In this document: in pieces, positions 26,061 to 36,284 of the stretch | How positions within the stretch are numbered: the first letter of the stretch is position 1 | How the letters are laid out: the number at the start of each line of letters is the position of its first letter | NCBI GenBank assembly: GCA_964036315.1 | Contig: OZ038485.1 | Span: forward strand, 76,357,960-76,421,959 | DNA length: 64,000 nt | Reading direction: 5' to 3' | Source: Acanthosepion esculentum | Taxonomy: Eukaryota; Mollusca; Cephalopoda; Sepiida; Sepiidae | Made by a program: the position numbers and the translations under genes | The notes under the pieces: model-generated | The model's input: the letters and a program-made list of their open reading frames with translations, nothing else | Told to the model about the DNA's origin: nothing | The model's database searches: none

Positions 26061-26369
26061 GAAAATTTTTTCTCCCTTTCTTTCTCTCATATTTTGTATA
26101 TATCCCTTTACCTTTCTTTTGTGTATGTAAATAAACATTGTCTTCTTCTATTATTGCACCCCAAGCAGGAGTTTGAGTCTTTATTCTTCTGCCTAAAAGA
26201 GAGAATTGTCCACTCTAAACTTTCAAGCTGTTGTTGCTTTTATCTAGGTACCTCCATGAATTGGGTATATGTAAGGTTTAAAATGAATTTTTAATCATAA
26301 AAAAGCTTTCTTGAAGCTTTCAGTTTAACTTTAAATAAAAAGCTAAAGGATTAAATTTACTACACCTGG

Positions 26370-28110
26370 TAAGCAAAATACTTTGATGTATTTCAGAGAG
26401 AAATTATATTGATTGGAATAGACTTGCATTTTTTTCCAATAAAAATCAATAATGTCAGCCATTTTTTAGACATCTGTAAACAAAACTTAATATTCTGTTT
26501 TAAAAATCTTGCAAAAGTAAAATATATATTTCTGAAACATTATTTGAAGAAAATTAGCAAATTTAAAGTTAAGTTAATTTGATTTGAAACAAATATTACT
26601 TATAGCATAAAATATTGTATACAAGCATTTCCTAATCTTGTTTTTCTGATATGTTAATAGATTTATTGATGTCGGATTGACCCCCAAACATGTTCATAGT
26701 TATGGTGTAGCAGATGATCTATTTCATTAGGGGTTTGTTTTTTTATTTCATATAAGTGGGGAGACAACTCTTAAAACACATGATCTATAGATCTATTGGT
26801 TTGTACATCCATACTTCAGAAATTCTGCATATATAAATATAACAAATCAAAATTCTTTTAAAAATAGTTGGGGTCTTCAGATTGTAATAAGCTTTAAAAT
26901 ATATGATTAGTAAATATAGTTTTACTTAGTAACAATATTCCCTAAGAATTATCTCATCGAAATTGAACTTTTAAAGATTAAAATAATTTATAAATTATTC
27001 AATTTTAAATTGTAAAAAATGAAAACAAATCTTGTAAAAATTCATTTTTCAAAAATTTGTTTTTTCTTCAGACAGTATTGTCTTTAATATATATTTTCAT
27101 AAAAGCAAATAAAAGATTCCCAAATTAAAGAATTTCTTAGTTTTATTGTGGTTTTTATTTTTTGATTCAGAACAGATTTTTGGTAAGACCAGATCCAATT
27201 TTGCAGAAACAAAGTGGGTGATTTAAATTCTTCAAAAAATTCTGCTTTTAACTAATATCATCACTAAAAATTATTTTGATGAATTTCTCAACCCAAGCTT
27301 TCATGAAATTAAGTAAGGAGGAGGTAAAATATTTTTACCAAGATTTGCTAATAAAAAATTTAAAAAATAATTTAATTTGTTTGCGAATAAGTCCTGAAAA
27401 TTTCATTAAAATCAGACAATTATTTGATTTTTGCAAAAATTTCCAAATTAATGTGTTTGTTACCACAAAAAAAAAAAAAAAAAAAAAAGGGAAAAAAAGA
27501 GGCTAAAATTTGCTATGCTAAAACTAAAAGTTAATAAAACCGCTGATGCAAGAAGTTTGTAATACCCTATTTATCATCTCTCAGTTGTATCTCTGTCTTT
27601 GAGCAGAGTATGCTCAGGGATGGCTCTGTCAAAGGACTGAGTCACAACTGAGGAAAATTATACTGAGGGGTGCTGACTCTGGGGAACAGCTGCCCGAGGC
27701 TGCGCCCTCTCATTGCACCAGAGAGAGTGATCGGTGCTTGCACGGAGGCCAGTGCAACTGACCATTGCGGGGGGCTCTGGAAATTTTTGTTCCTTACCCA
27801 GGTGTATGCACACGAGCTCCCCACATTAAACCGACCTTGTGTCACAACCAGACCTCGTGTGTGTGTAGGGGGGGGGGGTAAATACAAAAACCGCTGATGC
27901 AAGAAAAGCAAGTTTTTTAATCAAAATTTTGAATGTTTTAAAAAGCAGTAGAAAAATTAATTGGATAAAAAATACTTTGATACTTCCACTTCTTTCTTAA
28001 CGATTTTGTTTGATGATCGGAAAACTATGTTTTTTCACGTTTAGAGCAGGTTTTCATCGTGGTATACGGACTTTTTAGCGATCTCGCGAAGGTACCTACT
28101 TTTATCGATT
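26370..28110 (+). repeat. long interspersed repeat, copy 2, interrupted by a 332-bp insertion
   Basis: Homologous to 14350-15830 in order and orientation, perhaps 70-75% identical by eye. The extra length is explained by the insertion at 27555-27886 and a longer A-run near 27468-27490. No frame is coding. Confidence 0.62.
27555..27886. mobile_element. short insertion (SINE-like) with perfect 19-bp target site duplication
   Basis: The 332-base segment is flanked by identical 19-base direct repeats, AAAACCGCTGATGCAAGAA, at 27536-27554 and 27887-27905. The sister repeat copy near 15570-15590 shows the uninterrupted site. The body is GC-rich with a CTCAGTTGT/ACAACTGAG stem near its left end, and it finishes in a G11 run followed by TAAATAC. 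TSD length and body size fit an L1- or RTE-mobilised non-autonomous element. I do not recognise a parent RNA gene. Confidence 0.75.
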
Positions 28111-29420
28111 CTGTCACCTTTAAATCTTGAAACATCAATCAGAGGAAGAAAGTAAGGAAATAGTTTATAAAAAAAATAACATATAATTGGAATACTCTTT
28201 AGTTTTAGTTTTTTTAGCTTGTCTTTCTTTCATGAACAAAAAAACGAACAATGACTATGGCATGGGTATTGGATATTTGTTTTTTTTTTAACGAAAAAGC
28301 CTGTTCTTTTATCAAGACAACTTTTGCCATTAAAAAAAAAAGGATTCATTACTTTTCAAACGTGATCTACTTTTATTTCAATTTTAAAATTGAAAAATAA
28401 TTATAAATGAGATCTTTATTAAAAAATAATAAAAATGACAAGTCTCAATTAGATTTTTTTTAACAATGAACTTTTTGACCGATTTTGCAACTTACTCAAT
28501 TTTTCATAGAAACCATTTTTATAAACAGTTTTTTCTTTTACTTATTTTTACGCTTACATTAAAAATTAAAAAAAAAAAAGTTCTGTCTTCTGAATATATG
28601 CTCACTATTTAAAAGAAAAGCACAAAAATTTAGATCAAACAAAAATAAACGAGAAAAATCGAATAAGTGATCTTTGTTTTGCGATCATCTGAGAATCTTG
28701 AATTTTAATTCATAAAAGCAAAAATAAACTTGGAAAATCTCGCTCAATGTTAATGCAACATTTGAATTCCACAGAATAAAATAAAACAATTTAAGACTAA
28801 ATGTTTGTATAAAAAAAACGAAAACATTTTTAAAGGAAAAAAAATAAGTCAATTTTATTTTTATTTATTTTTAAATTCTACACTACAGTGTCGTCGATGG
28901 TATATGTTTATGTGTTAGTGTTGTTTTGTTCTATAAATCATGAAGCTCAACGTGGCAAACCACACAATCAAATAAATATAAAAAAATAAATGAATTTCTA
29001 GAAATTCGAACCACGGAACCCGTGACAAGAAATAAGAGTGCATTATCATTTCTTCAGAGAGGTTTTTCGCATTCTTTTTCAATCAGACTCCAGTTTAATA
29101 ACTGTTGTTTTTTTAGTTAGACCAAAATGTGTTATTTCTCTCTAAGGTGTGATGTTTTTTGAAAAAATTTAATAAAATTCACGAAAAATGAACAAATTAA
29201 AATAAAAAGGCACAAATTCAGAAAATGCTAGGGAAACAAAAATATTAATTTTAGAAATTAAATATATCAAAGAATGACTGAGGCTTGAGTGATGAGCAGG
29301 TGTTGTTGTCATGCCTGTAGAATGTAAAAAGTGTATGACAATAACAAAGTAAAAGTAAACAATTAAAGACGTACTTGAGTTGGGTCAAACGAGAAACAAA
29401 TATATCAGCATGTGTTGTTT
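28110..29420. other. AT-rich intron 2 sequence, no gene seen
   Basis: There are long poly-A/T runs and no splice-bounded frame. CpGs are kept more than in the 3-13 kb region, so old repeat sequence is possible. Confidence 0.45.
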
Positions 29421-29426
29421 ACTCAC

Positions 29427-29521
29427 TGAGCTTTCTTCTGCTTCAAAGTAGAGTTGTCTGTCCCTTCATTGACGGCGATCAGCGAACGCTCGATATGATC
29501 CAGTACTTGGCTGCATGTGAC
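29427..29521 (-). CDS. host gene exon 2 (about residues 5-36)
   Basis: The exon is bounded by an acceptor (TTTGTTTAG) and a donor (CTCA|GTGAGT). Its 95 bases give 31 codons plus two bases, and only one of the three frames is open. It encodes a short charged, probably helical stretch beginning VTCSQVLDHIERSLIAV and ending in KQKKA. The split last codon is completed by the first base of exon 3, giving Gln. Intron 1 is about 1.9 kb and intron 2 about 6.9 kb. The base composition is clearly less AT-rich than the flanking introns. I do not recognise the family. The phase fit with both neighbours is the main support. Confidence 0.72.
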
Positions 29522-30644
29522 CTAAACAAATTGAAGAAATAGTCTGAGATTAGCATTAATTCGACAAAATGAAATCTTTTCGTAATCTTGTATGTACCCA
29601 TGAAACGAACCACAACCCGTGTTAACTCTAATTTGTTCTTATTTCTTTGTGTTATTTTAATGAAAACAAAGTTACAACATCCGGTTCCACACAAGAAAGG
29701 GTTCCCTGTCCTCTGTAGTTCTTTTACGAGAAATAACAAAAAGTTAACAAATCTTTTAAAAATGATGCCCCCTTTTTTGTATTTTCCAGTATAAAGTTGG
29801 TCATAAAAAGAAAAATACGTTTGTGTATTTGTTTTTAATGAAGAAAAAATGTATATCTCCTGGAATGTAAGGATGTTAAAAAGAAAAACCCAAATTTAAA
29901 TGAAAAATTAAATTCTCAAATTTAAGATTTACCCGTATACGATCTTAAATTATATTTTTAAATTTTAAATTAATACACAGGACTAAACTGCCGATTTCGT
30001 TCTCAGCTTCTTCATAGGAAACTAAAAGTAACAACAAAACTACTCATGAAGTAGACGATCTTAAAAACAACTATACACAGATAATTATTTATTTTATTTT
30101 TTTAACAAATCGAAAAATTACAATACATGCATATTGTTCCATATGTAGTAACAAACATAAAAATAAACAAAAGGATTTTTACTTACATAAATAAATAATG
30201 TTGTCAGTAATGTATCATTAAGCAGACAACTTTAACATTTTATCTTTTTTTTTAACCTTTTCTTTACAATAAACAAATCTTGTTATAACATTTTTAACAA
30301 TATTTTCGGATTCTTTTATGTTCTTTCTTCTTTTTTCAAATATATTTCTTTTTTCTTCCTTTGAAACTCTTTTTCACTTTCTCAGGAGCTGAAAGTGTAA
30401 CTGTAAATTATAAAACACAAAAAGCCTAACCCAGTCTAGGATCTTAAAATCTTCTTATTCCATGAAGATTGAAGAATATCCTTTAAAATATTTTAAATTT
30501 TATTTTAAGGTAAAGAATGTGAATAGGGGCAGAATTCCCCGTATCGAACGACTCAGCCAAACAAAAAGAAACGTTGATTCTCCGAATCAACAAACAAATA
30601 TGCAATAATTCCCCTTCTAGGAAATTAAATTACTTCTTTTAGTT

Positions 30645-31345
30645 TCAGAATTCTATCGAAGCTAACTCAAAATCTTTTCTTCAAAGTTTTTCAAATATAA
30701 ACAAATCTCAGCTACGGAATTCTATCGAAGCTAATAAAATTTTATCATCAAAGTTTCACAGATGTAAACAAATCTCAGCTACGGAATTCTACCGAAGCTA
30801 ATAAAATTTTATCATCAAAGTTTTTCAAATATAAACAAAAATCTCAGCTACGGAATTCTATCGAAGCTAACAAAATCATTTCTTCAAAGTTTCTCAACAA
30901 AAAACTCAACTACGGAATTCTACCGAAGCTAAAACTTTCTCATCAAAGTTTCACAGTTTTAAACAAATCTCAGATACGGAATTCTACCGAAGCTAAGAAA
31001 ATTTTCTCATTTAAAGTTTCACAGATTTTAAACAAATCTCAGCTATGGAATTCTGCCGAAGCTAATAAAATTTTCTCATCAAAGTTTTTCAAATATAAAC
31101 AAATCTCAGCTACAGAATTCTACCAAAGCTAACAATATCTTTTTTTCTTCAAAGTTTTTCAAATATAAACAAATCTCAGCTACGGAATTCTACCGAAGCT
31201 AATAAAATTTTATCATCAAAGTTTCACAAATTTAGACAAATCAAATCTCAGCTACGGAATTCTACCGAAGCTAACAAAATCTTTTCTTAAAAATTTTTTT
31301 TAAATATAAACAAATCTCAGCTACGGAATTCTACCGAAGCTAAGA
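30645..31345. repeat. 11-unit tandem array (about 68 bp) with a hairpin in every unit
   Basis: GAATTCT recurs at 30648, 30717, 30784, 30853, 30915, 30979, 31048, 31115, 31185, 31257 and 31326, a mean period of 67.8 (range 62-72). Each unit has the core AGCTACGGAATTCTACCGAA followed by GCT. In it AGCTACGG and CCGAAGCT can pair at 7 of 8 positions around a 7-base loop. The spacers fall into two main types (TTCAAAGTTTTTCAAATAT and ATCAAAGTTTCACAGAT forms). The array lies in intron 1 of the host gene, starting about 40 bases after the donor. Confidence 0.93.
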
Positions 31346-31386
31346 AAATTTTCTCACAATGAAAGTCCATCGATGTGAAAACTCAC

Positions 31387-31398
31387 CCTCCCCTCCAT
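31387..31398 (-). CDS. putative first coding exon (residues 1-4) of the minus-strand host gene
   Basis: On the minus strand an ATG followed by three codons (M-E-G-R) runs straight into a strong donor, AGG|GTGAGT, with the intron starting at 31386. The exon ends in phase 0, the only phase that keeps the next exon (29521-29427) open. An in-frame TGA lies about 27 bases upstream, so this ATG is a plausible start; +4 is G but -3 is T, a weak initiation context. A good acceptor (polypyrimidine stretch then CAG) near 31474 would make an AT-rich exon of about 87 bases, mostly 5' UTR. A tandem repeat array begins about 40 bases inside the intron. The true start could be in another small exon; moderate to low certainty. 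Confidence 0.42.
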
Positions 31399-31849
31399 AA
31401 ATAAAACCAGTAATATAGCTATTCAAAGCTAAATAAATATTAATTAACTCTATAAAAAGTAAATAATTCGATACTGTAAGTCGAATTATTAAAAAAGTAA
31501 GACTTTATTTTATGTGGCTAACTAAATTAGTTAACCACGGAGCCAGAATAAAAAACGTCTTACGACCGAGGAGGATCTTCCAATTCCATGAAAAAGAGCG
31601 GCAACAAAAATTATCGTCTGTTTTGCCATCAGATGCATATTATACAAAATATCAATACATCATCTAATATTTTACCACTGATCATCTATGTTATTGAAAA
31701 GATGTCTTCTCACTCTCTCTCTAAATATTTTCCAAATTAATGCATTGTTCAAACTTCTTCGTTTTTTAAAATGTCCATTTTTAAAAAAAATTAAATCGAG
31801 GATTTATTTTAGATTCAATTTTTAATTATTTGTTATTCGCATTTCTTTT

Positions 31850-32600
31850 TTTTATTCAGTTGCCAATTATGTGACTTTAAGCGAAAAAGGCTGATGAAAC
31901 AGGCAAGTTTAAAAACTTTTTTTAATTAAAAAAAAATGTAAACGGGAAATTACATATTTTTATTAAAAGAAATATAACTTCTGTTTAAGAATAATATTTT
32001 TATGCATTCTCTAATTGTTTTATTAACGACCGTTTTTTTATGGAAAAATCAAGTGAAAACTGATTTTTTTAAAAAAGATTCTTCTCGCTTCAGTCTTGAT
32101 TTAGGATATCTTCACCAAAAATTAAGAAGTGTTCCTACTTAAGTTAAAAGTATTAAATAAAATAAATTTTTAATTTGTCTGACTCTCCAATTCTCAGCAA
32201 AGGTTTGGAGCAGATTCTTCTCAATTGTTAACTCGTATTGAATAAAATATCTGTCAACTTCTAACTAAGAAGTCTTTTTTTTTAACAATAACATTTAAGA
32301 GAGAATATAATTTGTATAATCAGAAGATTCTTTAATTTCCGTTTAGACTGTCAAAAAATCTATTTTTTTTTTATTACAACTCACTGTTTTTAACTTTTTA
32401 TAATAAAAAAAAATTGGTATCAATCAACCAATGCTGATTAACTATGAACAATATAGCGAGTAAGTTTCAGCTTATCCTTACATAGAAAATTGTTGATAAC
32501 TTTTGGGGAAGTGGGGAGATCAAGTTTTATTATGAAAATAGACTAAAAAGCTGAAGCACAACTTTTAAATTAAAAAAAAAGATAAGCCTTACAAATATTT
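31850..32600. other. AT-rich upstream/intron sequence, no gene seen
   Basis: It lies between the candidate non-coding exon (32626) and the start exon. Poly-A/T runs only. Confidence 0.5.
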
Positions 32601-32625
32601 ATTTGGTTTCACAATAACTCATACC

Positions 32626-32815
32626 TGAATTGAATAAGCTTGTGGACTCGTCCATTTACCTTATACCCCTAGCAACAAGAACATTCCATTTTGCACGCCT
32701 ACGTGAATCAACTTAACCAATCAAAACCCTATAGTGTTAAACAGCAAATTCTATTGGCTCGCAGCGTGATAATTCAGAAACTTCACGTGGAGAAGTTAAA
32801 TTGCGCCAAAACCAA
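32626..32815 (-). other. putative 5' untranslated exon of the host gene
   Basis: The minus strand carries a near-consensus donor, AATTCAG|GTATGAG, at 32626/32625, just downstream of the candidate promoter. A short reading frame beginning ATGGACGAG runs into this donor, but in phase 1. That phase is not compatible with exon 2, so the exon is best taken as non-coding leader, with that ATG as an upstream ORF. The 5' limit is a guess from the TATA-like site. Confidence 0.35.
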
Positions 32816-32890
32816 TTTGAGCCGATTTTCACACCTAAATCCTTATATAAGCAAGATTTTCAACTGACTAAGTTAGTCAGTCCAGCAAAC
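32640..32890. promoter_or_regulatory. candidate bidirectional promoter
   Basis: A 250-base island is less AT-rich than its surroundings and keeps CpGs. It holds a palindromic TATA-like site CTTATATAAG (about 32842-32851), usable on both strands. There is an initiator-like TCAGTC at 32877-32882, about 33 bases downstream on the plus strand. CCAAT motifs occur on both strands (about 32715 plus, 32754 minus), with an E-box CACGTG near 32783. The host gene would start leftwards from here, and a plus-strand transcript rightwards. The motifs are seen; promoter activity is inferred. Confidence 0.42.
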
Positions 32891-33059
32891 ACAGAAACGC
32901 TGATCGAATCCTCGCAACTTACGATTGTAATTTTCCCGCGCGAAAAGAACACAACTGACTCACTCACAAACTCGACTCTGTGATTACAACGAATTTCAAC
33001 TTACGAGACTTTACTTATCCAAAGTGATTATTCAACACTCACTATAACTTAAGTAAAAA

Positions 33060-35035
33060 ACTATTATCGAACATAACACATATCTGCAGTTAAAGGTAGA
33101 CTACTTTTGCTAACTTCATTCTAAACAGTACAAAACGATACGAACATAAAAAACGTTGTTTAAACATTAATTCAAATTCCTTGTGGACTGTAATTCAAAC
33201 ATACCAACACACCAAAAAAATAAGCAAACCTTCGTCCACTAACCAACACAAGACATAAAATACCTTGAAGCAACATTTTGTAAATAATCTTTAAATTGTA
33301 CATAAATGCATTTGTTTCTTTGAACTGCATACATGTTTTTGTCTTATTTTATATTGTAAAATATTTATTGTTGTGGATGTACAAACAGATCACGCAACCT
33401 GATAAAAAAATCCTTCTGATAAATTCTAACACTCAAGCAAAATCCTAGTTCATACTGCACATCCCCAACAAGCTCTTGACATCAACCTTTCAATTATGAA
33501 TTTTGTTAATTTTTATACTGTTTCTGTTCTCTATTCTGATATACATCTTTTAATGATAAGCTACAAATTTTCTGTTGGATTGATATACGGAAATCCTGGT
33601 GATACTGTTTTAGCATCTCGATACCACTTTCTTATCAATGTTGAATTTTGTACAAATCTGTGCAAAAAGTGGATCAAAGAGCTTACCCAGATTCATACAG
33701 ATTTTTAGAAAATCTCAACTTTTAATTTGTCAATAAACACACAAGTGGGCGTTGCAATCCACCCATGTACAAGTCTTTTTCCAGGAGCCTGTCAACGTGA
33801 TTACGTTAATTATAAATATCAGACACGAGTTCGTTCTCTCTCTCTCTTGATTTCATCCGCCTATGAAAATGTAACCTTAAAGGAAACTGTGTTGTGACCC
33901 CATCGCGGTCAAATGCAGAAAACATATTCACACATGCGCATACGTACAAAATTTTCCAAGCTACATTACAAACATGAAACATTTCCAAACCAGCAACAAG
34001 AAATTTTCTCTTTAAAATACTCTGATCAAGCTTTCACACACATCTTTACAAAACAATATTGTAATATTCAGCATACAAAAAATACATTTGTTGTTCCAAA
34101 GCTATCCTTTTTGTTGTAAATGAATATCGTTACCATTTGATTTTTTATTTAAATTTATGTTTGTGTTGTAGCATGTTTCATTTTCAGCAAAACATTTAAA
34201 ACATTCACACAACCTTTTTAGATCCACTACACCATCATCAACTTTGAAGAGACCTATAATTTTATTGCCTACAATACTAGCCAAAATGTTCCATCATTGT
34301 TGTATTCTAAGTTATATTGGTTAACTATTTCAATAAAGAACTCCATCAGATCCATCCAATATAGATCTACATTTGTCAGTAAAAATTACTGTTTAGAAAT
34401 CAATTTCATGTATTTTATAGGATATAAACTCCTATATTTTATGACCAATAAGTGAAGCACAAACAAGTAAGAGACACCTCTTACTAAATTCAGTTGATAT
34501 GAAACACTTTTTTACAATTCTGTCCAAACATGGCTCCAAATTAAATAAGTAGTTACTGGAACCTGATTAGTTATGACCTCACATGATTTCCTCACTTGTA
34601 AAACAAAATTTGGAAACTTTGCAGACTCACTTGCAACAAATTATTTCAAACACTCGAATTTGGTCTCTTCATGGCCACAACAAAGAACATTGATTTGTAA
34701 TATGTCAGTACATGTATCTGGCTGTATAAATGTTACTGTCATATTTAGCTTTGTCTTCTTCCTTTTCTGCAAAGATCATTTATTTGTGTTGTTTATAATT
34801 TTGTGTTTTATTGTGGATACGGCACTCGGATTTTATTTTACTTTCAAATAAGGTATGCAGAAAGTATAACTGAACTGATTATTTGGATATTAATTCATTA
34901 TTGATAAATCCTTTTTTTTAAATATTTTGACATAAATATTGCTTATTTTGTCCACCAATTTATAATTTTTCTGAATATTTAAAAAAAACTTTTAAAGCAC
35001 ATTTTCCTTATCAATTTCACAAAAATAGTGACCTG
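33060..35035. other. no gene identified
   Basis: Less repetitive than average. Short open frames at 33496-33708, 33913-34119 and 34573-34851 have no splice support. Upstream exons of the plus-strand gene ending at 44830 could hide here, but I cannot place one. Confidence 0.4.
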
Positions 35036-35039
35036 CCAA

Positions 35040-35320
35040 CTTTCTTGTGAATTGCTATGATTTCTTAGGAATGATAGTGGAGTGATTTCCTCATGGCTTC
35101 ATCCACAGTTTTAAATATTAGATAGTCCTTCTTTTAAACTGGCTGCTATCTACGGTTAGAAATCCCAGTCTATCCTATTTAACTCATAGTTGGTGAAGAG
35201 GGATGTTGTTATGCTTCACATGTATAAAAGTGAATGCAACCAATTAGACCAGAATTTGAAGTCAGCTCACAATTTCACTTTCTGTGCTGATAACTTTTAC
35301 ACTGTTACATTACCCACACA
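35040..35320 (+). repeat. dispersed repeat R-B, copy 1
   Basis: It shares GTGAATTGCTATGATTTCTT, GATAGTGGAGTGATTTC and a downstream TGCTGATAACT motif with copies at 49370-49720 and 57525-57840, all on the same strand. The body has no coding frame. A TTTGAA(G/C)TCA motif in two copies is weakly like a tRNA B box. Confidence 0.65.
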
Positions 35321-35651
35321 TCTTACCCTTCCTTTACATATTTATAACAGTAAAAACAAAGATAATGTTGCAAAATAGATATTTGCATATCTTTGTATCT
35401 AAAAGAAAGAATAATGCATGGATTTGTTTTTGCATGTGTGATTACTTTCTTTTTCTACAATTAGATATTATATAATAGTTGTAAAGAAAGTAGCATATGT
35501 ATATATACACAAACACAAATAAAGGCATAATTCTGTATTACTAAATTGACATATTTAACAAGAATAATGGTTACTTCTGAATTTTAATCCAGTATACAAA
35601 ATATTGTGTTATAACAAAGGTTATCATAATTACTTAAAGCTTTATGATTAG

Positions 35652-35970
35652 TTTTGTGATGTCAATCAATACTCATTGTCACTTTCGTAATGCTCATTTT
35701 AATAGAGACTTTGTAATCGCAGATACAACTATAATAGCCTTCGAATAACACTGGCACTAATCGTACTTGCTTGATAATTCTCACTCAAATAGTAATCCAT
35801 ATAGGGAACAGCAAACTGTATAGTGATAGAATAGAAGTGCAGATGAATCTGGACATCATGTGACTTCCTATATATGCATTTCCTCTATAGTCACGTGATC
35901 CACTTAATTCAATAATGGGATCATCTGTGTTTGCTCAGTGTTAGTAGCAACACTTTATTCCTATATAACA
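35652..35970 (-). repeat. 3' LTR of element A
   Basis: 319 bases. It is homologous to the 5' LTR over all parts, but with several deletions (one 31-base tandem unit, and about 25-30 bases in each of two other places). It lies next to the polypurine tract at 35971. Confidence 0.92.
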
Positions 35971-35983
35971 CCTCCCCTTTGAG
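35971..35983 (-). other. polypurine tract of element A
   Basis: The minus strand reads CTCAAAGGGGAGG immediately before the 3' LTR. Confidence 0.85.
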
Positions 35984-36284
35984 ATGACTTACTCTGGAGT
36001 CTATCTTTCTTCAGCTTCAGTTCACTATTCAAATGTTCTGTTGCTGTTCTTTTTCTTTTACTGTACCTCCTTGGTTCACTAATTTCTGCTGGCATGGGTA
36101 CGTCAAACATGTCGTACAATATTTCCATCGGCACCTCTTTTCATGGACTTACTAAATCAGTGAATCTCCATTTTAACTGATTATGGTGTCACTTATGTTC
36201 CCACCTTTGTCCCTGTACCATGGATATCATTTTTCCAATCCCTTTTCTTATAACGCCATCTTCCCAGAATTCTTTTCCACATTG

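Noticed and set aside
27555..27886. U1 snRNA-derived element
   Set aside because: Only a short CATTGCACC-type match; the 5' splice-site-pairing end and the Sm site do not align.
27642..27911. 89-codon minus-strand frame in the SINE-like insertion
   Set aside because: The insertion has exact TSD boundaries inside the frame, so the frame runs across an insertion junction and is unlikely to be a protein.
29935..30020. Extra coding exon in intron 1 (SYEEAENEIGSLVL)
   Set aside because: The acceptor is fair but no donor gives the phase 0 needed by exon 2.
30645..31345. CRISPR-like array
   Set aside because: Repeats and spacers are both similar between units, the spacers are related to each other, and the surrounding gene has introns; this is a eukaryotic tandem repeat.
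32626..32675. Coding start ATGGACGAG... in the upstream exon
   Set aside because: Its splice phase forces exon 2 into a frame with an early stop; it is kept only as a possible upstream ORF.
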